Assembly (NCBI RefSeq): GCF_000764655.1
Contig: NZ_JRGL01000006.1
Span: forward strand, 1 to 64,000
DNA: 64,000 bases
Source: Aeromonas aquatica
GTDB taxonomy: Bacteria; Pseudomonadota; Gammaproteobacteria; Enterobacterales; Aeromonadaceae
Direction of reading: 5' to 3'
The position numbers and the translations under genes were made by a program. How positions within the stretch are numbered: the first letter of the stretch is position 1; each line of letters begins with the position of its first letter. This document shows, in pieces, positions 28,940 to 36,368 of this stretch. Under the pieces are notes generated by a model. The model had not been told where the DNA came from, ran no database searches, and was given only the letters and a program-made list of their open reading frames with translations.

Positions 28940-30037
28940 GTGCGCCTGGTGCTGAGTGTCGCGACCGTTGCCGTGTTGGCAGCCTGTAGCTCACCCCAGG
29001 ATCGCAAGATGGCCAACCGTGGCTTCGAGTATGAAGAGAGCCGCCTCGAAGGTCGCGCCTTCCTCGTACCCGCCGGGTTGAGTACCCCCGCCTTTAACAG
29101 CAGTTTCGACATTCCGGCCCTGCCCGAGAGCAGCCGCGAGGGTGCCCTGGGTGCCAAGGTCGATGTGCGCCCACCCGCCCAGTTGCTGACCGTGGTACCG
29201 GGCAGCCAGGTGGTGACCAAGGCCAGCGAGCCCACCCTGGCCTTCTATGCCCTGAGCACCAGCCAGAGCGTGGAGCGCGATACCTGGGCCTTCCTGATGA
29301 ACTTCCTGGCCCAGCACAAGGTGACCACCGAGAAGCTGGATCAGCAGGCCGGCGTGTTGCAGACCGGCTGGTTCGACAATACGGTCGCACTCGATGGCTG
29401 GGGTGAAGAGGACGAAGACTTCAAGATCCGTCAGCGCTACCAATTCACCCTGAGCAACGATGCCCAGCGTCACGCCGTCAACATGTCGGTGCGGGTGCTG
29501 GAGCACGAAGAGACCTACGACGGTGAGACCAGCACGGCGCTGACCGCCGCCGATGCCCAGCGCTACGCGACCCGGGCCCTGAACCAGTTCTCCCTCTACT
29601 ACGACAAGCAGCTCAAGGCGCGCGAACAGCACAAGTCCAGCGATGGCATGGGCATGGAGCTGGGTCTGGACAACAACGAGCTGAGCGCCTGGATCGCCGA
29701 CGGCTCCTTCGAGCAGGTGTGGCGGCGCCTCAACCAGGTGCTGCCGGGTTACGGCTTCACCATCAAGGACACCCAGCAGTCCCTGGGTTGGATCGACGTC
29801 GAGTATGACGATCCGGGCAGCGACTTCTGGCAGGCCAAGGGCGCCGAACCCTTCAAGCTGGAGGAAGAGGCATATCGCTTCCAGCTCGGCGAGATGGCGG
29901 GAGGCAAGACCTCCATCACCCTGTTCGACAAGGACAAGAAGCCGGTCGCATCCGGGATCATCTCCCAGATGTACATCAGCCTGTCCGAGGCGTTTGCCAA
30001 GGGGCAGGCCGATCAGGCAGCAGCAAAAGCAGAATAG
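28940..30037 (+). CDS. bamC: Outer membrane assembly lipoprotein BamC
   Basis: The 365-residue lipoprotein has a short signal (MRLVLSVATVAVLAAC, lipidated Cys16), the unstructured lasso segment, and two helix-grip domains. It is a BAM-complex subunit. GTG 28940 has AAAGGGA at good spacing and gives a signal of normal length; GTG 28910, overlapping dapA, would add ten residues. Followed by a tandem array of terminator-like repeats and then purC. Confidence 0.93.
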   Translation: MRLVLSVATVAVLAACSSPQDRKMANRGFEYEESRLEGRAFLVPAGLSTPAFNSSFDIPALPESSREGALGAKVDVRPPAQLLTVVPGSQVVTKASEPTLAFYALSTSQSVERDTWAFLMNFLAQHKVTTEKLDQQAGVLQTGWFDNTVALDGWGEEDEDFKIRQRYQFTLSNDAQRHAVNMSVRVLEHEETYDGETSTALTAADAQRYATRALNQFSLYYDKQLKAREQHKSSDGMGMELGLDNNELSAWIADGSFEQVWRRLNQVLPGYGFTIKDTQQSLGWIDVEYDDPGSDFWQAKGAEPFKLEEEAYRFQLGEMAGGKTSITLFDKDKKPVASGIISQMYISLSEAFAKGQADQAAAKAE

Positions 30038-30203
30038 AAACAGGGGCCTGGTGCCCCTGTTTTGTTTTATGAATTCCCATACAAACAGGGAGCCTAGTAC
30101 TCTTGTTTGTTAAGTGAATCCCCCAGTTTATAAAGGGGGTAGTGCTCTCGCTTCATTATGTTTACCCCCACAAACAGGGGCCTGGAGCTCCTGTTTTATC
30201 AGT
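30036..30203 (+). repeat. About four tandem copies of the bamC terminator
   Basis: Copies start near 30038, 30083, 30129 and 30172 (periods 43-46 bp). The first is an intact terminator (AACAGGGGC CTGGT GCCCCTGTT then TTGTTTTA), the second (AAACAGGGAGCCTAG) and third (TAAAGGGGGTAGTGCTC) are diverged, and the fourth (ACAGGGGC CTGGA GCTCCTGTTTTA) again pairs well with a G-U. The array ends 26 bases before purC. Confidence 0.8.
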
Positions 30204-30228
30204 CCCACAACAGGAAGTGTTAAAAGCC

Positions 30229-31332
30229 ATGAGTCTTGCAGATCAAGTATTGGCGGTGAATGACGATTTGCCGATCCGTACCGATAAACCTGTCCATTCC
30301 GGCAAAGTGCGCAGCGTCTACTGGTTGACCCAGGCGGACAGTGCCCGGCTCATCAGAGAGAAAGGCTATGACGTACCGGCCGATGCACCGCTCGCCATCA
30401 TGGTGATCAGCGATCGCATCTCGGCCTTCGACTGCATCTGGCAGGGCGTGGACGGGCTGAACGGCGTGCCGGGCAAGGGTGCCGCACTCAATGCCATCTC
30501 CAGCCACTGGTTCAAGCTGTTCAAGGAGAAGGGACTGGCCGACAGTCACATCCTGGACATTCCGCACCCCTTCGTCTGGATAGTGCAGAAAGCCCGTCCC
30601 GTGATGATCGAGGCCATCGCCCGCCAGTACATCACCGGTTCCATGTGGCGTGCCTACAAGGACGGTGAGCGCGACTTCTGCGGCATCCGTCTGCCGGAAG
30701 GGCTGAAGAAGGATCAGAAGCTGCCCGAGATCCTCATCACCCCGTCCACCAAGGGCGTGCTCAAGGGGCTGGAAGGGATACCGGAGGCCGACGACGTCAA
30801 CATTTCCCGTGCCGACATCGAGCGCCACTGCCAGAGCTTCAACTTCAGCACACCGGCCGACATCGATCGCTACGAAGTGCTGCTCAAGGAAGGCTTCAAC
30901 GTGATCAGCGATGCTTTGGCTGCGCTGGATCAGATCTTCGTCGACACCAAGTTCGAGTTCGGTTACGTCAAGGACGCTGCCGGCAATGAGAAGCTCATCT
31001 ACATGGATGAAGTCGGCACCCCCGACAGCTCCCGCATCTGGGACGGCCAAGCCCTGCGCGATGGCGAGATCATCGAGAAGTCGAAAGAGGGCTTCCGCCA
31101 GTGGCTGCTGAACCACTTCCCGGATCCGGACATTCTGCTCAACAAGCATCGCATGCCTGAGCGCTTCGCCCTGGCCCGTGACAACAAGCTGCCCACCGAA
31201 GTGATGATGGACATCTCCAACACCTACGTGGGGATCGCCGAGAAGATCATCGGTCAGCCGCTGGTGCGCAGTGCCAATCCGAAGCAGGAGATCATTGAGG
31301 TCTTGCGCACTCAGTACGACCTCGTTGACTGA
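30229..31332 (+). CDS. purC: Phosphoribosylaminoimidazole-succinocarboxamide synthase
   Basis: The 367-residue enzyme ligates aspartate to CAIR in purine synthesis. It is the longer form seen in Vibrio/Shewanella relatives (E. coli PurC is 237 residues), with [19 protein letters not shown] and [16 protein letters not shown] motifs. ATG 30229 follows CAGGAAG; the frame is open further upstream through the terminator array but that part is not coding-like. Confidence 0.94.
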   Translation: MSLADQVLAVNDDLPIRTDKPVHSGKVRSVYWLTQADSARLIREKGYDVPADAPLAIMVISDRISAFDCIWQGVDGLNGVPGKGAALNAISSHWFKLFKEKGLADSHILDIPHPFVWIVQKARPVMIEAIARQYITGSMWRAYKDGERDFCGIRLPEGLKKDQKLPEILITPSTKGVLKGLEGIPEADDVNISRADIERHCQSFNFSTPADIDRYEVLLKEGFNVISDALAALDQIFVDTKFEFGYVKDAAGNEKLIYMDEVGTPDSSRIWDGQALRDGEIIEKSKEGFRQWLLNHFPDPDILLNKHRMPERFALARDNKLPTEVMMDISNTYVGIAEKIIGQPLVRSANPKQEIIEVLRTQYDLVD

Positions 31333-31351
31333 GGCTTGCCGCCTTTTTTTG

Positions 31352-31379
31352 CCATCGACAAACAAACGTTTGCTGATGG
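31352..31379. repeat. Hairpin containing a PurR-like palindrome after purC
   Basis: CCATCGACAAAC AAAC GTTTGCTGATGG pairs at 11 of 12 positions including one wobble. It includes the 10-bp palindrome CAAACGTTTG (31363-31372), the core of the PurR operator. It lies between convergent gene ends. Confidence 0.5.
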
Positions 31380-31413
31380 TGAGAGACTGGCGGCACCGCC
31401 GAGGTGACAAACG

Positions 31414-31442
31414 AACGGGCCCCATTGCGGGGCCCGTTTTTA
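31414..31442. terminator. Terminator between purC and the SDR gene
   Basis: ACGGGCCCC ATTGC GGGGCCCGT followed by TTTTATT: nine-base-pair stem. Confidence 0.88.
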
Positions 31443-31470
31443 TTGGGATGTCAGCTGGTTTGAGCAGGCG

Positions 31471-32073
31471 TTAGCCATTGACCCTGAACACCTGGCCGCT
31501 CTGCACCCCCAGCACCGACTTCTTGTAGGCCTGGGCCACCCGGGCGGCGGGCACGGGCACGAAGCCCGGGAAGAAGTCGGCGTACTTGTCCATGGACTCT
31601 TCCAGCACGGTCGGGCTGATGACGTTGATGCGCAGGCCTCGTGGCAGTTCGCAGGCGGCGGCGCGCACGAAGTGCTCGATGGCGCCGTTGATGGTGCTGG
31701 CGCTGACCCCCCAGTTGATGGGTTCCTCGCTCAGGATGCCGCCGATCAGGGTGATGGAGCCCCGATCGTTGAGGTGCGGTATGGCGGCGCGGGTCAGCCT
31801 GATCTGGCCCATCAGCTTGCTCTCGAGCCCTGTCTGCCACTGCTCGTCCGTCAGCTCGGTCAAGGCATTGAAGGCGACGTTGCCGCTGGCCACCACCAGG
31901 GCATCGAACCGGCCTATGCCTGCAAACAGGGCGGCGATGGAGGCGCCATCCGTCATGTCGACGGTGGCATCTCCCTGACGATGGCCGACCCGGATCACCT
32001 CGTGGTCTCTGGCAAGCAACTCGCTGACGGCGGATCCGACGGTGCCTGAGGCACCCACTATGACGATTTTCAT
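31471..32073 (-). CDS. Short-chain dehydrogenase/reductase
   Basis: The 200-residue protein has the NAD(P)-binding VGASGTVGSAV motif near its start and the segment GGILSEEPINWGVSASTINGA, where the usual YxxxK is not obvious. It is shorter than classical SDRs (about 250). ATG 32073 has AGGAG eight bases upstream; an upstream GTG overlaps that site. Divergent from a LysR gene that probably controls it. Substrate unknown. Confidence 0.85.
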   Translation of the reverse strand: MKIVIVGASGTVGSAVSELLARDHEVIRVGHRQGDATVDMTDGASIAALFAGIGRFDALVVASGNVAFNALTELTDEQWQTGLESKLMGQIRLTRAAIPHLNDRGSITLIGGILSEEPINWGVSASTINGAIEHFVRAAACELPRGLRINVISPTVLEESMDKYADFFPGFVPVPAARVAQAYKKSVLGVQSGQVFRVNG

Positions 32074-32172
32074 CTTGGTCACTCCTGTTTGGGATATTTA
32101 TCATTTTAGTCGGCATAAAAAGAAGAAAAAGCGCTTAGCATGAACGTATTGTTTCCATATTGGAGTTAATAG

Positions 32173-33072
32173 ATGGACGTTAGTCACCTGGCTAGCTTCT
32201 ATGAGGTGGTCAAAGGGGGCAGCTTCTCCGCCGCCGCTGACCTGATGGGGGTGAGCAAGGGGATGCTGAGCCGCCACGTCAGCGCGCTGGAGGCGTCCCT
32301 CAATGCCCAGCTGTTGCAGCGCACTACCCGCCGGCTCAGCCTGACGGAGGCGGGCAAGACCCTCTATCTGCAGGCGGGGCAGATCTTCGCGCTGGCCCGG
32401 CAGGCGGAGCAGGACATCCAGGCCCTGACCGAGGAGGACAGCGGCCGGCTGCGCTTCACCTGCCCGGTCAGTACCGGGGATCGCATGGTGAGCGAGCTGT
32501 TGGCGCGTTTCGCCACGCTCTGTCCCGGGGTCGAGGTCGAGCTCAACTTCACCAACGCCATGATCGACATGAGCCAGGGGGAGCACGACATCGCCCTGCG
32601 CGCCATGGAGCGGGTGCCGGACAACCTGGTGGCGCTGCCGCTCGGTCGCTTGAAGGACATGGTGGTGGCGAGCCCGGCCCTGATTGCGCGAGAAGGGATC
32701 CCGGCCACCCCCTACGAGCTCGGCGGCCGCACCTGTCTGCGGCAGGGGAGCAACCCCGCCTGGGAGCAGTGGCACTTTCGCAAGGAGGGGGAGGAGGTGC
32801 AGATCCCGGTGCAGGGGCGAGTGCGGGCCAACCACTACAGCACCCTGCTGCAACTGGTCCACGCCGGCATGGGTTACGCCAAGTGCCCGCTGATGCTGGT
32901 GGAGGCCAGCCTGGCCAAAGGGGAGCTGGTGGCCGTGCTGACGGACTGGCAGACGGGGCTGCACCCGCTGCACGTGCTCCATGCCCAGCAGCGGCGGGTG
33001 CCGCGCAAGATCCGGCTGTTCAAGCAGGTGCTGGCCCAGTGGTTCGCCGAGCGGCCCCATTACTTGCTCTGA
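32173..33072 (+). CDS. LysR-family transcriptional regulator
   Basis: The 299-residue regulator has the N-terminal winged HTH (FYEVVKGGSFSAAADLMG then VSALEASLNAQLLQRTTRR, residues 9-55) and a periplasmic-binding-like effector domain. It belongs to the CrgA/AaeR-like subgroup by eye. The 99-bp spacer to the divergent SDR gene is the likely operator region; I see no unambiguous T-N11-A site. Confidence 0.92.
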   Translation: MDVSHLASFYEVVKGGSFSAAADLMGVSKGMLSRHVSALEASLNAQLLQRTTRRLSLTEAGKTLYLQAGQIFALARQAEQDIQALTEEDSGRLRFTCPVSTGDRMVSELLARFATLCPGVEVELNFTNAMIDMSQGEHDIALRAMERVPDNLVALPLGRLKDMVVASPALIAREGIPATPYELGGRTCLRQGSNPAWEQWHFRKEGEEVQIPVQGRVRANHYSTLLQLVHAGMGYAKCPLMLVEASLAKGELVAVLTDWQTGLHPLHVLHAQQRRVPRKIRLFKQVLAQWFAERPHYLL

Positions 33073-33155
33073 AGTTGTTGTTCCGAGCTGCGTTATTTTT
33101 CTGTCATATCCGGCTGCTAGCCTGCGCCATCATCGCGATCAAAGAGAGGCAGGGA

Positions 33156-33776
33156 ATGAAGCGTCATCAAGTTTGGATTGGGATCATGCTGCTGTGCGGC
33201 GGCGTGGCGCAGGCCGAGGTGCGGGTTGAGGTGCCCCAGGATTTCCGGATCCTGACGGTGAGCGACGGCAAGTTGCAGGATGATCGGCACGCGGTGCTGG
33301 CCGATGGCGAACAACAGCTGCTGGTGCGCTATGAGGGGGTGATCCCGAGTCGCAACAGCAGCGACAACGATCGCCAGATCCGCTCCGAGCCCCAGGTGAT
33401 CCGCTATGAGGCCCGGGGCCTGCAGCTGAAACTGCAGGCCGCGGTTCCCACCGATGAGAACGGGATGGAGCGCTACGCCAAGGCCCCGGCCATGAGCCTG
33501 CAAGGGGCAGGACAGCCAGTGGCGGCGGTGCAGGATGAGCTGGCAATCAAGGGCATGCAGATCGGCATGGACTGGCCGGCCCGGCTGGCGGAGTACAACC
33601 GCGGCGCGGGCAAGGCGGCGCTGATGACGGCGGCGGCAACGGCCACTGCGCCGGGAGAGACTCAGACCGCCTCCGTGCCCGCCAACGAGCTGGAGAGGCA
33701 ACTGCAGCAGCTGTTCCTGCAGGCGGATCCCGAGCTTCGCAAGCGCTTCATCGGCTGGGCCGTGCCCCGGCTTTAA
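33156..33776 (+). CDS. DUF2057 (YccT-family) exported protein
   Basis: The 206-residue protein has a signal peptide (MKRHQVWIGIMLLCGGVAQA), then VRVEVPQDFRILTVSDGK, typical of DUF2057/UPF0319. E. coli YccT (CsgI) is a periplasmic inhibitor of curli formation, but this relationship is at family level only. GAGGCAGGGA precedes the ATG. Monocistronic. Confidence 0.82.
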   Translation: MKRHQVWIGIMLLCGGVAQAEVRVEVPQDFRILTVSDGKLQDDRHAVLADGEQQLLVRYEGVIPSRNSSDNDRQIRSEPQVIRYEARGLQLKLQAAVPTDENGMERYAKAPAMSLQGAGQPVAAVQDELAIKGMQIGMDWPARLAEYNRGAGKAALMTAAATATAPGETQTASVPANELERQLQQLFLQADPELRKRFIGWAVPRL

Positions 33777-33841
33777 GTTTGCCCCCCGTTGCAGTAACGT
33801 GGGCGCATCCAACGATGTGCCCTCCTACCGACGAGGTTCTT

Positions 33842-34273
33842 ATGTTTGAATTGCATCCCCGCCTGCTGGCGGATACCAAGTCCCTCGGGGATCTGCCGCT
33901 GTGCCGCGTCCTGCTCGCCAAAGACAGCCAATATTCCTGGCTCATCCTGGTGCCACGGGTCGCCGACTTGCGGGAGATCCACCATCTGGCCCCCCCCCAG
34001 CAGCAACAGTTGATGCAGGAGTCCTGCGCCGTCGCCAGCCTGATGGAGCAGGCGCTCAGTCCCGACAAGATCAACGTGGCGGCGCTGGGCAACCTGGTGC
34101 CCCAGTTGCACCTGCACCACGTCTGCCGTTTCAGCACGGATCCCGCCTGGCCTGGCCCCATCTGGGGGGCTCATCCTGCTGTCCCATATAGCGCGCAAGA
34201 TTTGCAGCGCGAGGCCGATAACTGGCGAGCCCGCCTGGCCACCTTGAGTGGATTCAGCCCGCTTGCCGACTGA
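33842..34273 (+). CDS. HIT-domain nucleotide-binding protein
   Basis: The 143-residue protein has the histidine triad region QLHLHHVCRF (HxHxx variant) at about residues 84-93 and the upstream HIT signature segment. HIT hydrolases cleave nucleoside phosphoramidates or dinucleotides. In LHLHHVCRF the third triad position is Val-Cys-Arg-Phe rather than a His, so activity is uncertain. GAGG precedes ATG 33842. Confidence 0.82.
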   Translation: MFELHPRLLADTKSLGDLPLCRVLLAKDSQYSWLILVPRVADLREIHHLAPPQQQQLMQESCAVASLMEQALSPDKINVAALGNLVPQLHLHHVCRFSTDPAWPGPIWGAHPAVPYSAQDLQREADNWRARLATLSGFSPLAD

Positions 34274-34408
34274 CAAAGTCGTCAAGTGGGAGCCGGCTCG
34301 CGGTTTCGACGCCAGAATCGCATTATCTGTTAGCGCGACGGCCGGGCGCGTGGTGACATGAGTGACGAGACAGACAAGCCCACTTTTTTCGATCAGCAGG
34401 AAGGTTCC

Positions 34409-35107
34409 ATGATAGTGACAAGATCCGAGGATGATGCCGTATTCACCACAGAGGACGTGCTGCTGAGCCTGTGCAATTCGGTGACGACGGTATTGAGCGC
34501 GGCGACCATGAGTCAGGTCCGCTTCTCCGGCATGGTGCAGCGGATCAGCAAGACTTGCCTCAAGCCTGACATCGGCTGCTTCGTGCTGTTCGACGGCGGC
34601 TTCTCCGGCTTGGTGGTGATCAACTTCTCCGCCGCGGCGGCCATGGAGCTTTACCAGAGTTACATGCTAAGCATGGGGCTTTCCAAAGAAGATCTCGCTA
34701 TTTCTCACACCTCTGACGAGGTGAGCAACGTCATGGGCGAGCTGATGAACCAGATTGTCGGCAGCTTCACCGGCAAGGTCGGCCGCGAGCTGCAGACTCA
34801 CATCACCCAGAACCAGCCCAAGATGCTGGCCTTGAACAAGCAGGTGATGCTGAGTGTCGACACCAACCTCGACAACCCCGAGACCCGCCGGGTCACCTTC
34901 TTCACCGCCACCAACAACATCTTCTATCTGGAGCTGGCGATGGACAGGACCGAGTTTATCCGGATCCACGATGGCGGAGTGCAGGAGGAGGTCGATCCGG
35001 ACGAGTTGATCGCCCAGGCCAAGCTGGCGGCAGCCAAACCCGCTCCCGCACCGGCGGCACCCGCCAGCAACGATCACGACGATCTGCTGAACTCCCTCGG
35101 GCTCTGA
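34409..35107 (+). CDS. DUF3334 family protein (CheX/CheC-like fold suspected)
   Basis: The 232-residue protein matches by eye the DUF3334 family of Vibrio and Aeromonas relatives (CLKPDIGCFVLFDGGFSGLVV; QNQPKMLALNKQVMLSVDTNL). GELMNQIVGSF resembles the ExxN active-site helix of CheX/CheC phosphatases, so a signalling role is possible but unproven. ATG 34409 follows GGAAGG; an ATG at 34358 would add 17 residues but has no Shine-Dalgarno. The Ala/Pro-rich tail ends with a short acidic motif DDLLNSLGL. Confidence 0.75.
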   Translation: MIVTRSEDDAVFTTEDVLLSLCNSVTTVLSAATMSQVRFSGMVQRISKTCLKPDIGCFVLFDGGFSGLVVINFSAAAAMELYQSYMLSMGLSKEDLAISHTSDEVSNVMGELMNQIVGSFTGKVGRELQTHITQNQPKMLALNKQVMLSVDTNLDNPETRRVTFFTATNNIFYLELAMDRTEFIRIHDGGVQEEVDPDELIAQAKLAAAKPAPAPAAPASNDHDDLLNSLGL

Positions 35108-35117
35108 CAGTTCGCCA

Positions 35118-35156
35118 CAAACAACAAGGCCACCCTAGGGGTGGCCTTGTTGTTTG
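35118..35156. terminator. Bidirectional terminator, perfect 18-bp stem
   Basis: CAAACAACAAGGCCACCC pairs perfectly with GGGTGGCCTTGTTGTTTG around a TAG loop, between convergent genes. Confidence 0.9.
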
Positions 35157-35169
35157 TATCGGCAACGAC

Positions 35170-36168
35170 TCAGAAGTTGTAGAGCAGGCCGGTGCTGAAG
35201 ACGCTGGTCTGGTTGTCGTAGAAGGCGATGTCGGAATCGGCCTGGCTGTAAGCCGCGGTGATGACGCCGGTGAGATCCTTGACCCCGAGCAGACGGTGCC
35301 AGAAGAAGGTGCCGGTGAGAGCAAACTCCTTGGCATCGGCGCGCTGGCCGAAGAGCGGGTTTGCCTCGTCATAGTCGCGCTTGCCCATGTAGGCGTTGCT
35401 GACGATGGACCACTGGGGGCCGCGTTTGGCATAGGTCAGCTGCAGACCGGTGTTCTTGAAGCTCTCGGCGCTGCCGTCGAGTTTGGCCTGCTTGTAGAGA
35501 ATGGCGGGCTCCAGCACCTGGCCATCGCCGAAGTGCCACTGGTAAGAGAGCTCCATGTTGTTGACCTTGCCGTTGCGATCCAGCATGGGGGCATAGTGGG
35601 TGCCGTGGGCCAGGTCGTACTGCTGGCCGCTGCGCTCCTCGTCCAGATCCACTTCCCGGCTGGTGATGCTGCCGTTGAAGTTGCTGCCCCAGATCTTGTC
35701 CCAGGCGAAGCGCACCCCTTTTGACTTGGCATCGGTGGAACTGCGATCCACCCCGGTGGCGAAGGGATCGCTCCACAGCTCGACCGGCATGACGTTGAAC
35801 ACCACTGAACCGGCCACTATGCCCTTGTCCCCCATGGCCTGGCGGATCCCGAGCTGCTGGGTAAAGTCGAAGCGCAGCGCATCCTGGATGAGGTTGCCGA
35901 GGAACACCTGGGTGCGGGTATCGGCGAAGGTGTAGCGGATGTCGGCGTTGATGAGGGGAGAGAACGCGCTCTCGCTGCTCGGGGAGCCGAGGTTGTCGAT
36001 ACGGCTGTTGCTGTCACCACCGGCATAGAAATTGGATTCATGGCTGCTGGCGGTGACGCCCCCCAGCAGAAAACCGGACCAGCCCGATTGTGTGGGAATG
36101 GCACCAAGGTCGGCGTGGGCGGTGGTGGCGACCAGCAGGCCGAGACTCAGCAGAACGGGATTACGCAT
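35170..36168 (-). CDS. DUF2860 outer-membrane beta-barrel protein
   Basis: The 332-residue product has a signal peptide (MRNPVLLSLGLLVATTAHA), alternating beta-strand pattern throughout and a C-terminal Phe (GLLYNF) typical of outer-membrane barrels recognised by BAM. It resembles DUF2860/putative porins of Vibrio and Aeromonas. The transported substrate is unknown. Convergent with DUF3334 and divergent from arcB. Confidence 0.8.
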   Translation of the reverse strand: MRNPVLLSLGLLVATTAHADLGAIPTQSGWSGFLLGGVTASSHESNFYAGGDSNSRIDNLGSPSSESAFSPLINADIRYTFADTRTQVFLGNLIQDALRFDFTQQLGIRQAMGDKGIVAGSVVFNVMPVELWSDPFATGVDRSSTDAKSKGVRFAWDKIWGSNFNGSITSREVDLDEERSGQQYDLAHGTHYAPMLDRNGKVNNMELSYQWHFGDGQVLEPAILYKQAKLDGSAESFKNTGLQLTYAKRGPQWSIVSNAYMGKRDYDEANPLFGQRADAKEFALTGTFFWHRLLGVKDLTGVITAAYSQADSDIAFYDNQTSVFSTGLLYNF

Positions 36169-36368
36169 CGGTAAGGGCTCCTGACAGTGAGGGATGATGG
36201 CGGCGGTAGTCTGGCTCGGATTCGTTTGCTGAACTGGAGCTGACTGGATGCGGGCATGCTACCCCAGTAGGAGTGTGACGTTAATCAATAATTTAAGATG
36301 CAACGGGCAAGAGTTCGGGGCGCCGTACTGGTATTCTGTTTGCGCAATCGCGGGGAGAAAATAACGAG

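Noticed and set aside
30142..30228. N-terminal extension of PurC through the terminator array
   Set aside because: Sequence is repeat/terminator DNA; PurC alignment begins at [10 protein letters not shown].
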